Assembly (NCBI GenBank): GCA_910584645.1
Contig: CAJUAU010000035.1
Span: forward strand, 1 to 24,987
From: an uncultured Eubacterium sp.
GTDB taxonomy: Bacteria; Bacillota; Clostridia; Lachnospirales; Lachnospiraceae
Length of the DNA: 24,987 nucleotides
Direction: 5' to 3'
The first letter of the stretch is position 1. Every line of letters starts with the position of its first letter. Below, piece by piece: positions 13,809 through 21,483 of the stretch. The position numbers and the translations under genes were made by a program. The notes below the pieces were generated by a model that ran no database searches, was not told the DNA's origin, and saw nothing but the letters and a program-made list of their open reading frames with translations.

Positions 13809-14660
13809 TTATTTTCGGAATATCCCGCTGTTCAACAGCACTTCATACCTACTGTCTGTTGACAGAAAACGGTCACAGATCCCAAGCCAGGTATTCCCTG
13901 TGTGAACCGTCTCACTGCCATTCACCTGAATCTCCATATCATCCGCCCGGACTCCCGGAAGATAATCACATTCTTTTCCCAGCGAATGAAATGGGATATA
14001 GCGCAAAAGCAGTTTGCCAAATAGTTCCGGTTCCATTTCATGCATAACTTTGTTAAAATCAGCTTTTTCTTCCTCAGACAGCATTTTTTGAAACAAATTG
14101 TATTCCACGATAGTAACGCACTCATGGCTGACCGGCTCATACAGATTGTTGCCGGTGTCCAGGAATCCAGCCGCTTTCACGCTCTTTCCCCGGTATTTGA
14201 TCGTTACAGGAAATACATTTTGTTCGTTTCTTATCCCATGGTTTTTAGAAGAAACGATTTTCTGTGCAAGAAATAAAAGTAAGATTGCGGATGACAGCAG
14301 AAAGATGATCGGGAGGTTTCGGATTCCCGCAATTTCCCTTAAGAACATGACAGCGCCTGCAACACCTGCCGCTGTCAGATAAAACCCTGCCATATACCTG
14401 CCAAAGCCATAAACCGTTGTTTTTCCATAAGCAGTCCGTATCATCAGACAGCTCACGATGAGATACATAAGAATAAATGCCGCTGCCATCTGCCGTACCC
14501 CGCCAATCACGAGCAAAACCGCTGCCAGTGCCCCTTCTGCAGAAGCTGCTGCACATCTCATGCTCACAGGCCGTTTTCTTAAAAATATATTCATGATCTC
14601 AAATACAAGTAAATTCATAAAGAAGTTAACGGTAAAAAATACATCAAGATATATTTTCAT
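13809..14660 (-). CDS. spoIIGA: SpoIIGA, sigma-E processing aspartic peptidase
   Basis: A membrane protease that cuts pro-sigma-E at the sporulation septum after a forespore signal. The 283 residues start with MKIYLDVFFTVNFFMNLLVF and five hydrophobic spans in the first ~135 residues. The soluble protease domain follows, with the catalytic aspartate in FLDTGNNLYEP (Asp168) and the flanking strands TIKYRGKSVKAAG and ECVTIVEY. The ATG at 14660 has GGGAG just upstream; the ATG at 14675 lacks a good site and adds MGAGN before the usual start. It is cotranscribed with sigE, the classic pair, so enzyme and substrate are made together. Confidence 0.93.
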   Translation of the reverse strand: MKIYLDVFFTVNFFMNLLVFEIMNIFLRKRPVSMRCAAASAEGALAAVLLVIGGVRQMAAAFILMYLIVSCLMIRTAYGKTTVYGFGRYMAGFYLTAAGVAGAVMFLREIAGIRNLPIIFLLSSAILLLFLAQKIVSSKNHGIRNEQNVFPVTIKYRGKSVKAAGFLDTGNNLYEPVSHECVTIVEYNLFQKMLSEEEKADFNKVMHEMEPELFGKLLLRYIPFHSLGKECDYLPGVRADDMEIQVNGSETVHTGNTWLGICDRFLSTDSRYEVLLNSGIFRK

Positions 14661-14703
14661 GTTGCCTGCTCCCATTTTCTTTCATTTGCTTTTGCATATA
14701 CAG

Positions 14704-14780
14704 ATGATACACTATTTATGACTAAAATTTTGTCAAAATGAGGCGATAAAACCAAATAATTTTTCTCTGTTATCCGACAA
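14704..14780 (-). promoter_or_regulatory. spoIIGA promoter with 21-bp spacer and Spo0A-box-like sites
   Basis: Minus strand: TTGACA (14731-14736) and TATCAT (14704-14709) with a 21-bp spacer, too long for ordinary sigma-A promoters but close to the 22 bp known for Bacillus subtilis spoIIG, which needs Spo0A. A TTTTGTCAAAA-type box covers the -35, and TTTGTCGGA (one mismatch from TTTGTCGAA) lies about 40 bp further upstream. Confidence 0.6.
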
Positions 14781-14831
14781 ATTCTCCATTCATTGGACAC
14801 GCAAAATATCCAGTCTTCCTTTTTATAGACG

Positions 14832-14868
14832 AAAATAAAGGATTCTCTGCCTGCCAAGCAAAGAATCC
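14832..14868 (-). terminator. Intrinsic terminator after the MccF-family peptidase gene
   Basis: GGATTCT (14840-14846) pairs with AGAATCC (14862-14868), with an additional TGC/GCA pairing inside. On the minus strand it is followed by TTTATTTTC. It separates the peptidase gene from spoIIGA. Confidence 0.7.
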
Positions 14869-14903
14869 CTTGTAATTTTTATGTGATTGCTGTCGTTTTT
14901 CGT

Positions 14904-15929
14904 CTATTCGAGGGTTGTCATCAGATGTGAAGCGCCATTTTTCGTCCTCCACTCCCCGATACTTCCATTAATGATGGTAAACTGAGGTGCCTTATGGCCA
15001 ATATCAGCCTCATACACAATAGGGACATGAAGTTCTGATAAAATGACTTCCACCGCCTCCCGGTAACTGTGGTCCGTGAAGCTCTGGAACATGCAGGGGC
15101 GCCCGAAAACAAAGCCGGCGGCATGTTCAAACCAGCCCGCATGCTTAAGCTGCCACAGTCCCCTGGTGATAGAATCGCTGTCTAAAGAAAAGCTTTCCAT
15201 ATACCACAGGATCCCATCCTGGCGGTAAGAATCCACAAACTCACGGGTCTTGTCAAAGCATGTCCCTGCCAGGTTCAGCAGAACATCCAGACACCCTCCC
15301 AGCAGCCTTCCCCTCATGTTCACCTCATCTACGGTCTTTCCGTCCACTACAGCGTATTGGCGGGAAGGCTTGTCTTTCCGGTATCCCTCCTCCGGCCGCT
15401 CTCTGTCATAAAATTCGTCTTCATAGGCATCGAAAGAGGACTGTTCTATCATATTCCCTGTCATGATCTCTGCATTGTTCCAGACTGCCGGATGCCAGGG
15501 ATCCATGGAAAAATCATTGAAATGGTTTCCGTATACAGTGGCAGTATGGCAGTTCACAGCAAGAGTGTAAGTCAGCCCTGTATTATCGGAAAACCCCTGG
15601 ATCCACTTAGGATTCCTGCGGATCACATCCAGATCCAGCAGCGGCAGTATCTCCATCAGAAAATCCCCGCCCTTGGCTGAAAAAATGTACTTTACCTCAG
15701 GATCCTCAAACAGGCACATAAGCTGTTCTGCCCGCTGTTCCCTGGTGCTGCTCCGTCCCCTCCCGTCGCTCTGCCGGACATTTTCTGTCTCAAGGACACA
15801 AAATCCCTCTTTCCTGATCCTCTCTTCTGCCAGATCCAGTCTTGCAAAATCCATCGGCTTGCGGTTCCCATCGGATGGCGCTGTGATCCCTATGGTATCA
15901 CCCTTTTTTAAAAAATCCGGATATATCAT
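14904..15929 (-). CDS. Peptidase S66 family protein (LD-carboxypeptidase / MccF-like)
   Basis: A cytoplasmic serine peptidase of 341 residues. Family S66 members trim the terminal D-Ala of recycled murein tetrapeptides (LdcA) or inactivate microcin C-type nucleotide-peptides (MccF). The catalytic triad is complete: Ser114 in GFSDNTG, Glu245 in WYMES and His312 in DIGHKAPQF. The opening KKGDTIGITAPS and KYIFSAKGGD are family landmarks. Length and the GFSDNTGL and YGNHF context look more like the MccF branch than the shorter LdcA, but I cannot settle the substrate. AAAGGAAG precedes the ATG. It is apparently a single-gene unit with a terminator behind it; I saw no clear promoter in the 130 nt upstream that it shares with the divergent cyclophilin gene. 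Confidence 0.88.
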   Translation of the reverse strand: MIYPDFLKKGDTIGITAPSDGNRKPMDFARLDLAEERIRKEGFCVLETENVRQSDGRGRSSTREQRAEQLMCLFEDPEVKYIFSAKGGDFLMEILPLLDLDVIRRNPKWIQGFSDNTGLTYTLAVNCHTATVYGNHFNDFSMDPWHPAVWNNAEIMTGNMIEQSSFDAYEDEFYDRERPEEGYRKDKPSRQYAVVDGKTVDEVNMRGRLLGGCLDVLLNLAGTCFDKTREFVDSYRQDGILWYMESFSLDSDSITRGLWQLKHAGWFEHAAGFVFGRPCMFQSFTDHSYREAVEVILSELHVPIVYEADIGHKAPQFTIINGSIGEWRTKNGASHLMTTLE

Positions 15930-15965
15930 TTTACACTTCCTTTCTTCCAGTCCAAGGACGGGTTC

Positions 15966-15984
15966 AAATCCGCGCCGTTGAGCT
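15966..15984. repeat. 19-nt short repeat, copy A
   Basis: AAATCCGCGCCGTTGAGCT recurs with one change at 18270-18288. It lies in the intergenic space between the divergent peptidase and cyclophilin genes. Confidence 0.6.
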
Positions 15985-15998
15985 GAATAAACTAAGTC

Positions 15999-16027
15999 TT
16001 GAAAAATTTTCCGATCTTCTGTATACT
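15999..16027 (+). promoter_or_regulatory. Promoter of the cyclophilin gene
   Basis: TTGAAA (15999-16004), 17-bp spacer, TATACT (16022-16027), both five of six to consensus. The leader would be about 30 nt, with AGAAAGGA before the ATG. Confidence 0.75.
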
Positions 16028-16062
16028 TAATTCCAGAAAAGATACAGAAAGGAATATAAACT

Positions 16063-16587
16063 ATGGCTGAAAAAAATCCAATTGTAAAAATTCAGATGGC
16101 GGAAGGGGACACCATTCAGGTTGAACTTTACCCTGAGACGGCGCCCAACACCGTAAATAATTTTATATCGCTGGTGAAAAAAGGCTATTATGACGGCCTT
16201 ACTTTCCACCGCATCATTAAAGGCTTCATGATCCAGGGCGGCTGTCCCGACGGCAATGGAATGGGTGGCCCCGGCTACAGCATCCGTGGAGAATTTGGCA
16301 TGAACGGCTTTGAGAATAACTTAAAGCATACCGCCGGAGTCATCTCCATGGCCCGCTCCCAGATGCCGGATTCCGCCGGTTCCCAGTTCTTCATCATGCA
16401 CAAGGACGCCCCTCATCTGGACGGCGCCTACGCCGCTTTTGGCAAAGTGACAGAAGGCATGGATGTGGTGGACAAACTTGCCGAGACAGCGACAGATTAC
16501 AGCGATATGCCGCAAACCCCTGTGGTGATGCAAAAAGTCACTGTGGATACCTTCGGGGAAGAGTATCCGGAACCGGAAAAGAAATAA
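16063..16587 (+). CDS. Peptidyl-prolyl cis-trans isomerase, cyclophilin type
   Basis: A 174-residue cytoplasmic protein-folding enzyme without signal peptide. The cyclophilin core is complete: FHRIIKGFMIQGG (48-60, with catalytic Arg50, Phe55 and Gln58), the GYSIRGEF loop, HTAGVISMARSQMPDSAGSQFFI (89-111) and LDGAYAAFGKV (119-129). These lie in the order and spacing of short bacterial PpiB-like enzymes. It has its own promoter, AGAAAGGA ribosome site and a downstream hairpin, so it is a monocistronic unit. The neighbours are on the other strand and unrelated. Confidence 0.94.
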   Translation: MAEKNPIVKIQMAEGDTIQVELYPETAPNTVNNFISLVKKGYYDGLTFHRIIKGFMIQGGCPDGNGMGGPGYSIRGEFGMNGFENNLKHTAGVISMARSQMPDSAGSQFFIMHKDAPHLDGAYAAFGKVTEGMDVVDKLAETATDYSDMPQTPVVMQKVTVDTFGEEYPEPEKK

Positions 16588-16609
16588 CGGATCTTATTGT
16601 TGTTCAACC

Positions 16610-16665
16610 CAGCCCGGCAGCGCAAATCTGGACTCTGCTTCATTCTGCGCCGCCGGGCTGTCTTT
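16610..16665 (+). terminator. Hairpin terminator between convergent cyclophilin and miaB
   Basis: A long stem pairs 16610-16624 with 16646-16660, with one internal mismatch and a GC-rich base. On the plus strand TCTTT follows, giving a modest U tract. On the minus strand there is none, so it probably serves the cyclophilin gene. Confidence 0.6.
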
Positions 16666-16683
16666 GCGTCGTGGTACAGGCCT

Positions 16684-18135
16684 CTAATCTGCCTGAAGCT
16701 CTCCCATAAAATAAAAACCTTTACTTTCTGTCAGTTTTACCCTGCGGATCTCCCCTATGCAGTCCTCAGATGCCGGACAATGAACCACGGCATTGGAGGA
16801 AAGACGCCCGGTGATCAGAGACGGATCGTGATCATTGATCTCTTCCATCAGCACTTCTTCTATCGTTCCCACTTTGCTGTCTGTGATTTCCCTGGAAATA
16901 GACTGTATCTCCGTGAGAAGCCTGTCAAAACGCTGTTTTACCACGTCCTCCGGCACCTGGTTCTCCATCGCCGCAGCGGGAGTTCCCGTCCTTCTGGAAT
17001 AGATAAAGGAATATACGCTGTCATAACGGACCTTCCGCACGACATCCAGCGTCTCCTCAAAATCCTCTTCGGTCTCACCCGGAAACCCTACAATAATATC
17101 TGTGGTCAGCGAGATATCCGGCAGTTTATCGCGAACCCGGTCTACCAGTGCCAGATAATCCTCTTTTGTGTACCGGCGGTTCATTTTTCTCAGGATCTCA
17201 GTACTTCCGGACTGCAGGGGAAGATGAAGATGGGTGCAGACCTTGCCGCACTCGGCCATCGCCTGAATCAGCTCTTCCGATAGATCCTTGGGGTGGGAAG
17301 TCATAAAACGGATCCGGCGCAGTTTCGGTATCTTATTCACTTCACGTAATAGCTCCGCGAAGTTCATGGGAACTTCCAGTGTCTTCCCGTAGGAATTTAC
17401 ATTCTGTCCTAAAAGCATCACCTCTGTGACACCATCCTCTGCCAGCCCCCGGATCTCCCGGAGAATTTCTTCCGGTTCCCTGCTCCGCTCCCGTCCCCGG
17501 ACATAGGGAACGATACAATAGCTGCAGAAGTTATTGCAGCCATACATGATATTCACCCCAGCCTTAAAGGGATATTTCCGGATGCTTGGCAGATCTTCCA
17601 CCACTTCCTCTGCCTCCTGCCAGATATCGATGACCATTCCTCCGGACTCTATCTGGGTATATAGAATCTCTGCCAGTTTATATACATTATGGGTGCCGAA
17701 GATCATATCCACAAAGGAATAACTTTTCTTTATTTTTTCTACTACTGTAGGTTCCTGCATCATACAGCCACACATGGCGATCTTCATCTGCGGGTTTTTC
17801 TTTTTCTGGTTTTTCATATATCCCAGTCTTCCATACACCTTTAGATTGGCATTTTCCCGGACCGTACAGGTATTGTAAAGGATGAAATCCGCTACGGTAT
17901 CTTCCACCGTCTCATATCCAATATAAGAAAGTACTGCTTCTAATTTTTCTGAATCTCTGGCATTCATCTGGCAGCCCATGGTCTGCATGGAAAGCGTCAG
18001 TTTCCGTCCCAGCCTTTTGCTCTCTTCTTCTGCCCACATCCGGCATTTTTTCATAAAATAATATTGTCTTTCTGGTTCCGTCACCGGTGCCCCGCCGGTG
18101 ATATCTGTATCATCAATCCGCTGATAATCAAACAT
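16684..18135 (-). CDS. miaB: MiaB, tRNA-2-methylthio-N6-dimethylallyladenosine synthase
   Basis: A radical SAM methylthiotransferase that adds the 2-methylthio group to i6A37 of tRNAs reading UNN codons. It has 483 residues. The N-terminal auxiliary-cluster domain has three Cys (C55 in MQTMGCQMN, C90 in YNTCTVREN, C124 in MCGCM). The radical SAM motif CxxxCxxC is at C200, C204 and C207 in YGCNNFCSYCIVPYVRGRERSR-type context, and a TRAM domain occupies the last ~65 residues. The ~50-residue N-terminal extension ahead of the MiaB core is common in Clostridia. The ATG at 18135 has GAGG 6 nt upstream; an in-frame GTG at 18147 is less likely. It has its own promoter and a long structured leader. 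Confidence 0.94.
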   Translation of the reverse strand: MFDYQRIDDTDITGGAPVTEPERQYYFMKKCRMWAEEESKRLGRKLTLSMQTMGCQMNARDSEKLEAVLSYIGYETVEDTVADFILYNTCTVRENANLKVYGRLGYMKNQKKKNPQMKIAMCGCMMQEPTVVEKIKKSYSFVDMIFGTHNVYKLAEILYTQIESGGMVIDIWQEAEEVVEDLPSIRKYPFKAGVNIMYGCNNFCSYCIVPYVRGRERSREPEEILREIRGLAEDGVTEVMLLGQNVNSYGKTLEVPMNFAELLREVNKIPKLRRIRFMTSHPKDLSEELIQAMAECGKVCTHLHLPLQSGSTEILRKMNRRYTKEDYLALVDRVRDKLPDISLTTDIIVGFPGETEEDFEETLDVVRKVRYDSVYSFIYSRRTGTPAAAMENQVPEDVVKQRFDRLLTEIQSISREITDSKVGTIEEVLMEEINDHDPSLITGRLSSNAVVHCPASEDCIGEIRRVKLTESKGFYFMGELQAD

Positions 18136-18166
18136 AATCTTCCTCACTTTATCTTCACGAAGTTAA

Positions 18167-18195
18167 ATGCCCCATACCACTTGGGTACGGGGCAT
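18167..18195 (-). other. 12-bp hairpin in the miaB leader
   Basis: Arms 18167-18178 and 18184-18195 pair over 12 bp around a 5-nt loop; on the minus strand the single irregular pair is a G-U wobble. TTTAAC follows, so it is not a full terminator. It lies between the miaB promoter and start codon, so it may act as an attenuator or a stability element. Confidence 0.6.
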
Positions 18196-18222
18196 AAGCC
18201 ATTTCAAATGTGCCCTTTTCTC

Positions 18223-18251
18223 ATTATACTAAAGGGCTTCACAATTTTCAA
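18223..18251 (-). promoter_or_regulatory. Promoter of miaB
   Basis: Minus strand: TTGAAA (18246-18251), 17 bp, perfect TATAAT (18223-18228). The -10 lies inside a small GCCCTTT/AAAGGGC inverted repeat (18212-18218 and 18231-18237). Confidence 0.75.
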
Positions 18252-18269
18252 GATACAATAGTTCTCTGT

Positions 18270-18288
18270 AAATCCGCGCCATTGAGCT
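18270..18288. repeat. 19-nt short repeat, copy B
   Basis: AAATCCGCGCCATTGAGCT, one base different from 15966-15984. It overlaps the stop codon of the HtrA-type gene (18287-18289). Confidence 0.6.
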
Positions 18289-19192
18289 AAGATACGATAT
18301 CACCTGTCCGGGCCCCTCCCTGGAACCCCTGGGAAGCGCCGTCTCCTTTCATCAGGTTTTCCATAATAGGCAGCGCATCCGAGATCGGAATGGCAAATCC
18401 CATTCCTTCCACCTCTTCCGAGGCAAACTTTGAGGAATTGATACCGATCACCTCTCCTTTGGCATTCACCAGCGCTCCTCCGCTGTTTCCGGGATTGATC
18501 GCTGCATCTGTCTGGATCAGCTTCATGGTATCCTGCCCTTCCATTCCCAGCTGGCGGTCCTTCGCACTGACATATCCCACGGTCACGCTGGTACCATATC
18601 CCAGAGCATTTCCAATGGCGATGGCCTGCTCACCAACTTTAGTCTCTTTGCTGTCTGCCAGTTCTGCGATCTTGATCTGGGACAGAGTACCGTCCTTCAG
18701 ATCCTTCTTCGCCACCTTGACCACAGCAAGATCTGAAGCTTCATCGGTGCCTGTCACCGTTGCATTTGCTGTAGTTTCGTTGTTAAAGGTGATCTGAACC
18801 TGAACGCTGTCTGCTACCACATGATTATTGGTAACAATATAGATAGAATCGGAATCCTCTTTGAACAAAATTCCAGAACCACTTCCCTCTCCCTGGCTCT
18901 CAAAGGTCCGTCCAAAAAAGTCCTGCTGTCTGGAAACCACTTTTACATCAATGGCCACGATAGAGGGAAGAACTGCCTCTGCCACAGCTGAGACGCCAGA
19001 GGTTTCCTCTCCTCCACTGCTGGACGTCTGGATCACACTAGAATTTCCCGGCTGCTGCTCTGCTACAACACTCCTGTCCGCTTGTCCGGTCCCGCCATAC
19101 AGTCCTGCCACATAACTGGTTCCCTGAAATACTACGCCGCTTAACAATCCAAATGTCATTGCTCCCGCTACTAGTTTTATCATTTTCTTCAT
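18287..19192 (-). CDS. HtrA/DegP-type trypsin-like serine protease without PDZ domain
   Basis: A membrane-anchored envelope-stress protease of 301 residues. An N-terminal hydrophobic segment (KLVAGAMTFGLLSGVVFQG) is followed by a Ser/Gly-rich linker and a complete trypsin-like domain: His124 in TNNHVVADS, Asp154 in ASDLAVVKV and Ser237 in NPGNSGGAL. The frame ends with GDGASQGFQGGARTGDIVS only about 30 residues past the protease fold, so the C-terminal PDZ domain usual in Clostridial HtrA is missing. I prefer the ATG at 19192 (GGAGG 8 nt upstream); in-frame starts at 19198 and 19213 fit worse. The stop codon lies within a short repeat found elsewhere in the window, so a truncation by rearrangement is possible. 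No clear promoter consensus was found upstream. Confidence 0.9.
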   Translation of the reverse strand: MKKMIKLVAGAMTFGLLSGVVFQGTSYVAGLYGGTGQADRSVVAEQQPGNSSVIQTSSSGGEETSGVSAVAEAVLPSIVAIDVKVVSRQQDFFGRTFESQGEGSGSGILFKEDSDSIYIVTNNHVVADSVQVQITFNNETTANATVTGTDEASDLAVVKVAKKDLKDGTLSQIKIAELADSKETKVGEQAIAIGNALGYGTSVTVGYVSAKDRQLGMEGQDTMKLIQTDAAINPGNSGGALVNAKGEVIGINSSKFASEEVEGMGFAIPISDALPIMENLMKGDGASQGFQGGARTGDIVS

Positions 19193-19412
19193 CGTCATAG
19201 CCTCCAATCTCAAACTCTGTTTCTCTGTTTCGCCAACATCCCGCCCGGTTCATGCTCAGGCAGGAATGAATTTGTTATGGTTACACTATAACGTGAATTT
19301 GTGGGCAATCATTGTTTTCTTTTTGAAGAAGATGTGTGTAAATTTTGTTTAATCTGTGAACGCAAAAATCATTTGGCAGCACCTGAGTACATCATTTGAT
19401 ATGTACCAGACC

Positions 19413-20546
19413 TCAACACTTAAAATTTCCCAGCACTCTCACACTCTTCGCCTCTTCCTTTATACCGCGAAGGGCATTCTGTACGGAAGGGTCTTCAAGA
19501 TTTCCTTCAATATCAATAAAAAAACGATACTCCCAGTTTTTCCCTTTCATCGGACGGGACTCGATGAGTGACATGTTCAATCCATTAAAAAGAAAATGAG
19601 ACAGGATCCGGTACAAAGAACCACACTCGTGGGACAGCTCGATACAAAGAGCGATCTTATTGCTGTCCGCCAGATAGATGGGCTCTCTTCCAATCACGAT
19701 AAACCTGGTGGAATTGTTTTTTTCCTGCTGGATCCCCTCCTGTAGCACCTGAAGCCCGTATTCTTTTGCCGCCCGCTTCGCCGCGATCGCCGCCTGGGAC
19801 CGCTCTCCATCCTCCGCTACCTTTTTTGCCGCTGTGGCGGTATTGGAAAATTCAATCTGGTCAAATTCCGGATGTTCTTTTAAAAATCCACTGCACTGTA
19901 ACAGCCCCTGGGGATGGGAATAGACGGTCCTGATCTCCTCCATCGACACCCCTGGCAGCGCCAGCAGACACTGCTCGATCCGGTTTACATACTGACCTAC
20001 GATACAGTTGGAGTAATCCAGAAGCAGGTCATAATTTGCCGTGATCCCCCCAGTGGAGGAATTCTCAATAGGAAGAACGCCATAATCTGCCTCCCCCTGT
20101 TCCACAGCTTCCATCACGCTCTGAAAGGCTGGACAGCTGATACCGGTGATCTCCTCACCAAAAAAATCCTCCATGGCCTGATGGGTATGGGCTCCTGGTA
20201 CTCCAAAATAGCAGACCTTCGTATCCGGACCCACAGGAAGTTTATCTGCCTTCTTAAGATCTGCCAGTTTCGACGGCTGGGGAAGAACCGTATACTGGTA
20301 TTTGCGGCTGATGGACATGATCTGGCTGAACAGTTCGGTGATGGCTTTTTTATTGAATTCATTGCTGGAAAGCTGTCCAAGATTCTCCAGCTTTTCATCT
20401 TCCCGCTCCTTGTCATACACTGCCTTTCCGGTCTTTCTTTTGTACTCCGCCACGGCGTTCGCTTCCAGCATGCGCTTTTCAAAAAGCTCTACGATCTGCC
20501 TGTCAATGGCATCAATATTTTTTCTGGCCTCTTTCAAATCCAGCAT
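19413..20546 (-). CDS. pheA: Bifunctional chorismate mutase / prephenate dehydratase (P-protein)
   Basis: Converts chorismate to prephenate and on to phenylpyruvate, for phenylalanine synthesis. The 377 residues hold an AroQ-type chorismate mutase (1-85; LKEARKNIDAIDRQIVELFEKRM), a prephenate dehydratase domain (about 110-290; FGVPGAHTHQA, GVLPIENSSTGGI and the catalytic STRF at 279-282) and an ACT domain (about 297-370) with the Phe-binding ESRP (329-332) and, in place of GALV, GSLY. Feedback inhibition by phenylalanine is therefore likely, perhaps with altered affinity. GGAGG lies 6 nt from the ATG, inside the last codons of folBK (35-nt overlap), making it the last gene of the folate operon. 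Confidence 0.95.
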   Translation of the reverse strand: MLDLKEARKNIDAIDRQIVELFEKRMLEANAVAEYKRKTGKAVYDKEREDEKLENLGQLSSNEFNKKAITELFSQIMSISRKYQYTVLPQPSKLADLKKADKLPVGPDTKVCYFGVPGAHTHQAMEDFFGEEITGISCPAFQSVMEAVEQGEADYGVLPIENSSTGGITANYDLLLDYSNCIVGQYVNRIEQCLLALPGVSMEEIRTVYSHPQGLLQCSGFLKEHPEFDQIEFSNTATAAKKVAEDGERSQAAIAAKRAAKEYGLQVLQEGIQQEKNNSTRFIVIGREPIYLADSNKIALCIELSHECGSLYRILSHFLFNGLNMSLIESRPMKGKNWEYRFFIDIEGNLEDPSVQNALRGIKEEAKSVRVLGNFKC

Positions 20547-21381
20547 CCTTATCCTCCTTTTTTTCTCTCTCCAAAAATTCCGTATATATATCCCTCACAG
20601 TTTTTCCAAGAACCGGATGAATCACATAGGGCGCGATCTCATTGAGGGGCTCCAGCACAAATCTGCGGCAGGGAATTTCTTTGTGGGGAATGATCAGATC
20701 CTCCGTCTGCAGGATCCGGTCTCCGTAAAACAGTATGTCCAGATCAATGGTCCGCGGTCCCCAATGGATCTCTCTCGTCCGGTCCCCCTCATCCTCCAGC
20801 CGGTGGAAAAACTTTAAGAGCTCCTCTGGACTGTATAAGGTCTCAAAACAGATAACGCCATTGAGGAAATTTGCCTGCTCTGTGTAACCATAAGGCTCCG
20901 TATCAATGATACTAGACATATATGCACATTTGCAGTATCGGTTATTGCGAATTCCAGCATAGGCATTATCAATATACTTCCTGCGGTTACCCTGATTGGA
21001 ACCGACACCGGCGTATACTCTGGTCCACTGTCTTTCGATGGTCACAGCCACCGTCTCCAGAGGAAGCAGGATCGGAGCCCAGGGTTTCTGGATACTGACC
21101 TCAATCTTTTGCAGCAGGGGATACTTTAACAGTACCTCCCTGGCAATATGTTCTGCCACCGACTCGATCAGCCTGTGCTCCTTTAATGACATGATCTCAT
21201 TGATAAAATGCGCTGTCTCCGCGTAATTAACAGACTGGGACAGATCGTCCTCCTTTCCTGCCTTTCTGGTATCCATATACAGAACAGCAGACACAAGAAA
21301 TTTCTGTCCCAGCACATTTTCCTCCCGCATCACACCGTGGTGACAGTAACATTCCAGATTCCGGATCTCTATTTTATCCAT
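20512..21381 (-). CDS. folK: Fused dihydroneopterin aldolase and HPPK (FolB-FolK)
   Basis: Two consecutive folate steps in one 289-residue protein. Residues 1-118 are dihydroneopterin aldolase (CYCHHGVMREENVLGQKF with the active-site Glu, ESVAEHIA at 73-80, and Lys99 in QKPWAP). Residues about 120-275 are 6-hydroxymethyl-7,8-dihydropterin pyrophosphokinase (YAGVGSNQGNR, FLNGV, and the signature RTREIHWGPRTIDLDIL at 201-217 with the two metal-binding Asp). The FolB-FolK fusion is common in Lachnospiraceae. The lysine- and glutamate-rich tail overlaps the start of pheA by 35 nt. Start supported by AAGGA 9 nt upstream. About 100 nt separate it from folP, still probably the same transcript. Confidence 0.94.
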   Translation of the reverse strand: MDKIEIRNLECYCHHGVMREENVLGQKFLVSAVLYMDTRKAGKEDDLSQSVNYAETAHFINEIMSLKEHRLIESVAEHIAREVLLKYPLLQKIEVSIQKPWAPILLPLETVAVTIERQWTRVYAGVGSNQGNRRKYIDNAYAGIRNNRYCKCAYMSSIIDTEPYGYTEQANFLNGVICFETLYSPEELLKFFHRLEDEGDRTREIHWGPRTIDLDILFYGDRILQTEDLIIPHKEIPCRRFVLEPLNEIAPYVIHPVLGKTVRDIYTEFLEREKKEDKDAGFERGQKKY

Positions 21382-21483
21382 ATTCCCACATCCTTTCCTA
21401 TAAGCTGGCCTTATATCCTATAACCCCTCCGCCACTGACACAGTAACCCAGAGCTGCATGAGCACCGTCGGGCTGTTATTTGT

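Noticed and set aside
15955..15985. GGTTCAAATCC resembles a tRNA T-arm, and its complement with AGCTCAA recalls a D-arm
   Set aside because: The five-base stems flanking the loop do not pair, and no acceptor or anticodon arm can be built around it.
19274..19292. GTTAT...ATAAC interrupted palindrome upstream of the HtrA gene as an operator
   Set aside because: The arms are only 5 bp and no promoter hexamers of good quality could be placed around it.
19387..19406. GTACAT/ATGTAC stem-loop just after pheA as a terminator
   Set aside because: The stem is only 6 bp and the nearest T run on the minus strand lies more than 10 nt beyond it, so I did not list it as a terminator.
19914..20645. 243-codon plus-strand open frame opposite pheA
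   Set aside because: pheA carries all expected domains on the minus strand; no signals support the reverse frame.
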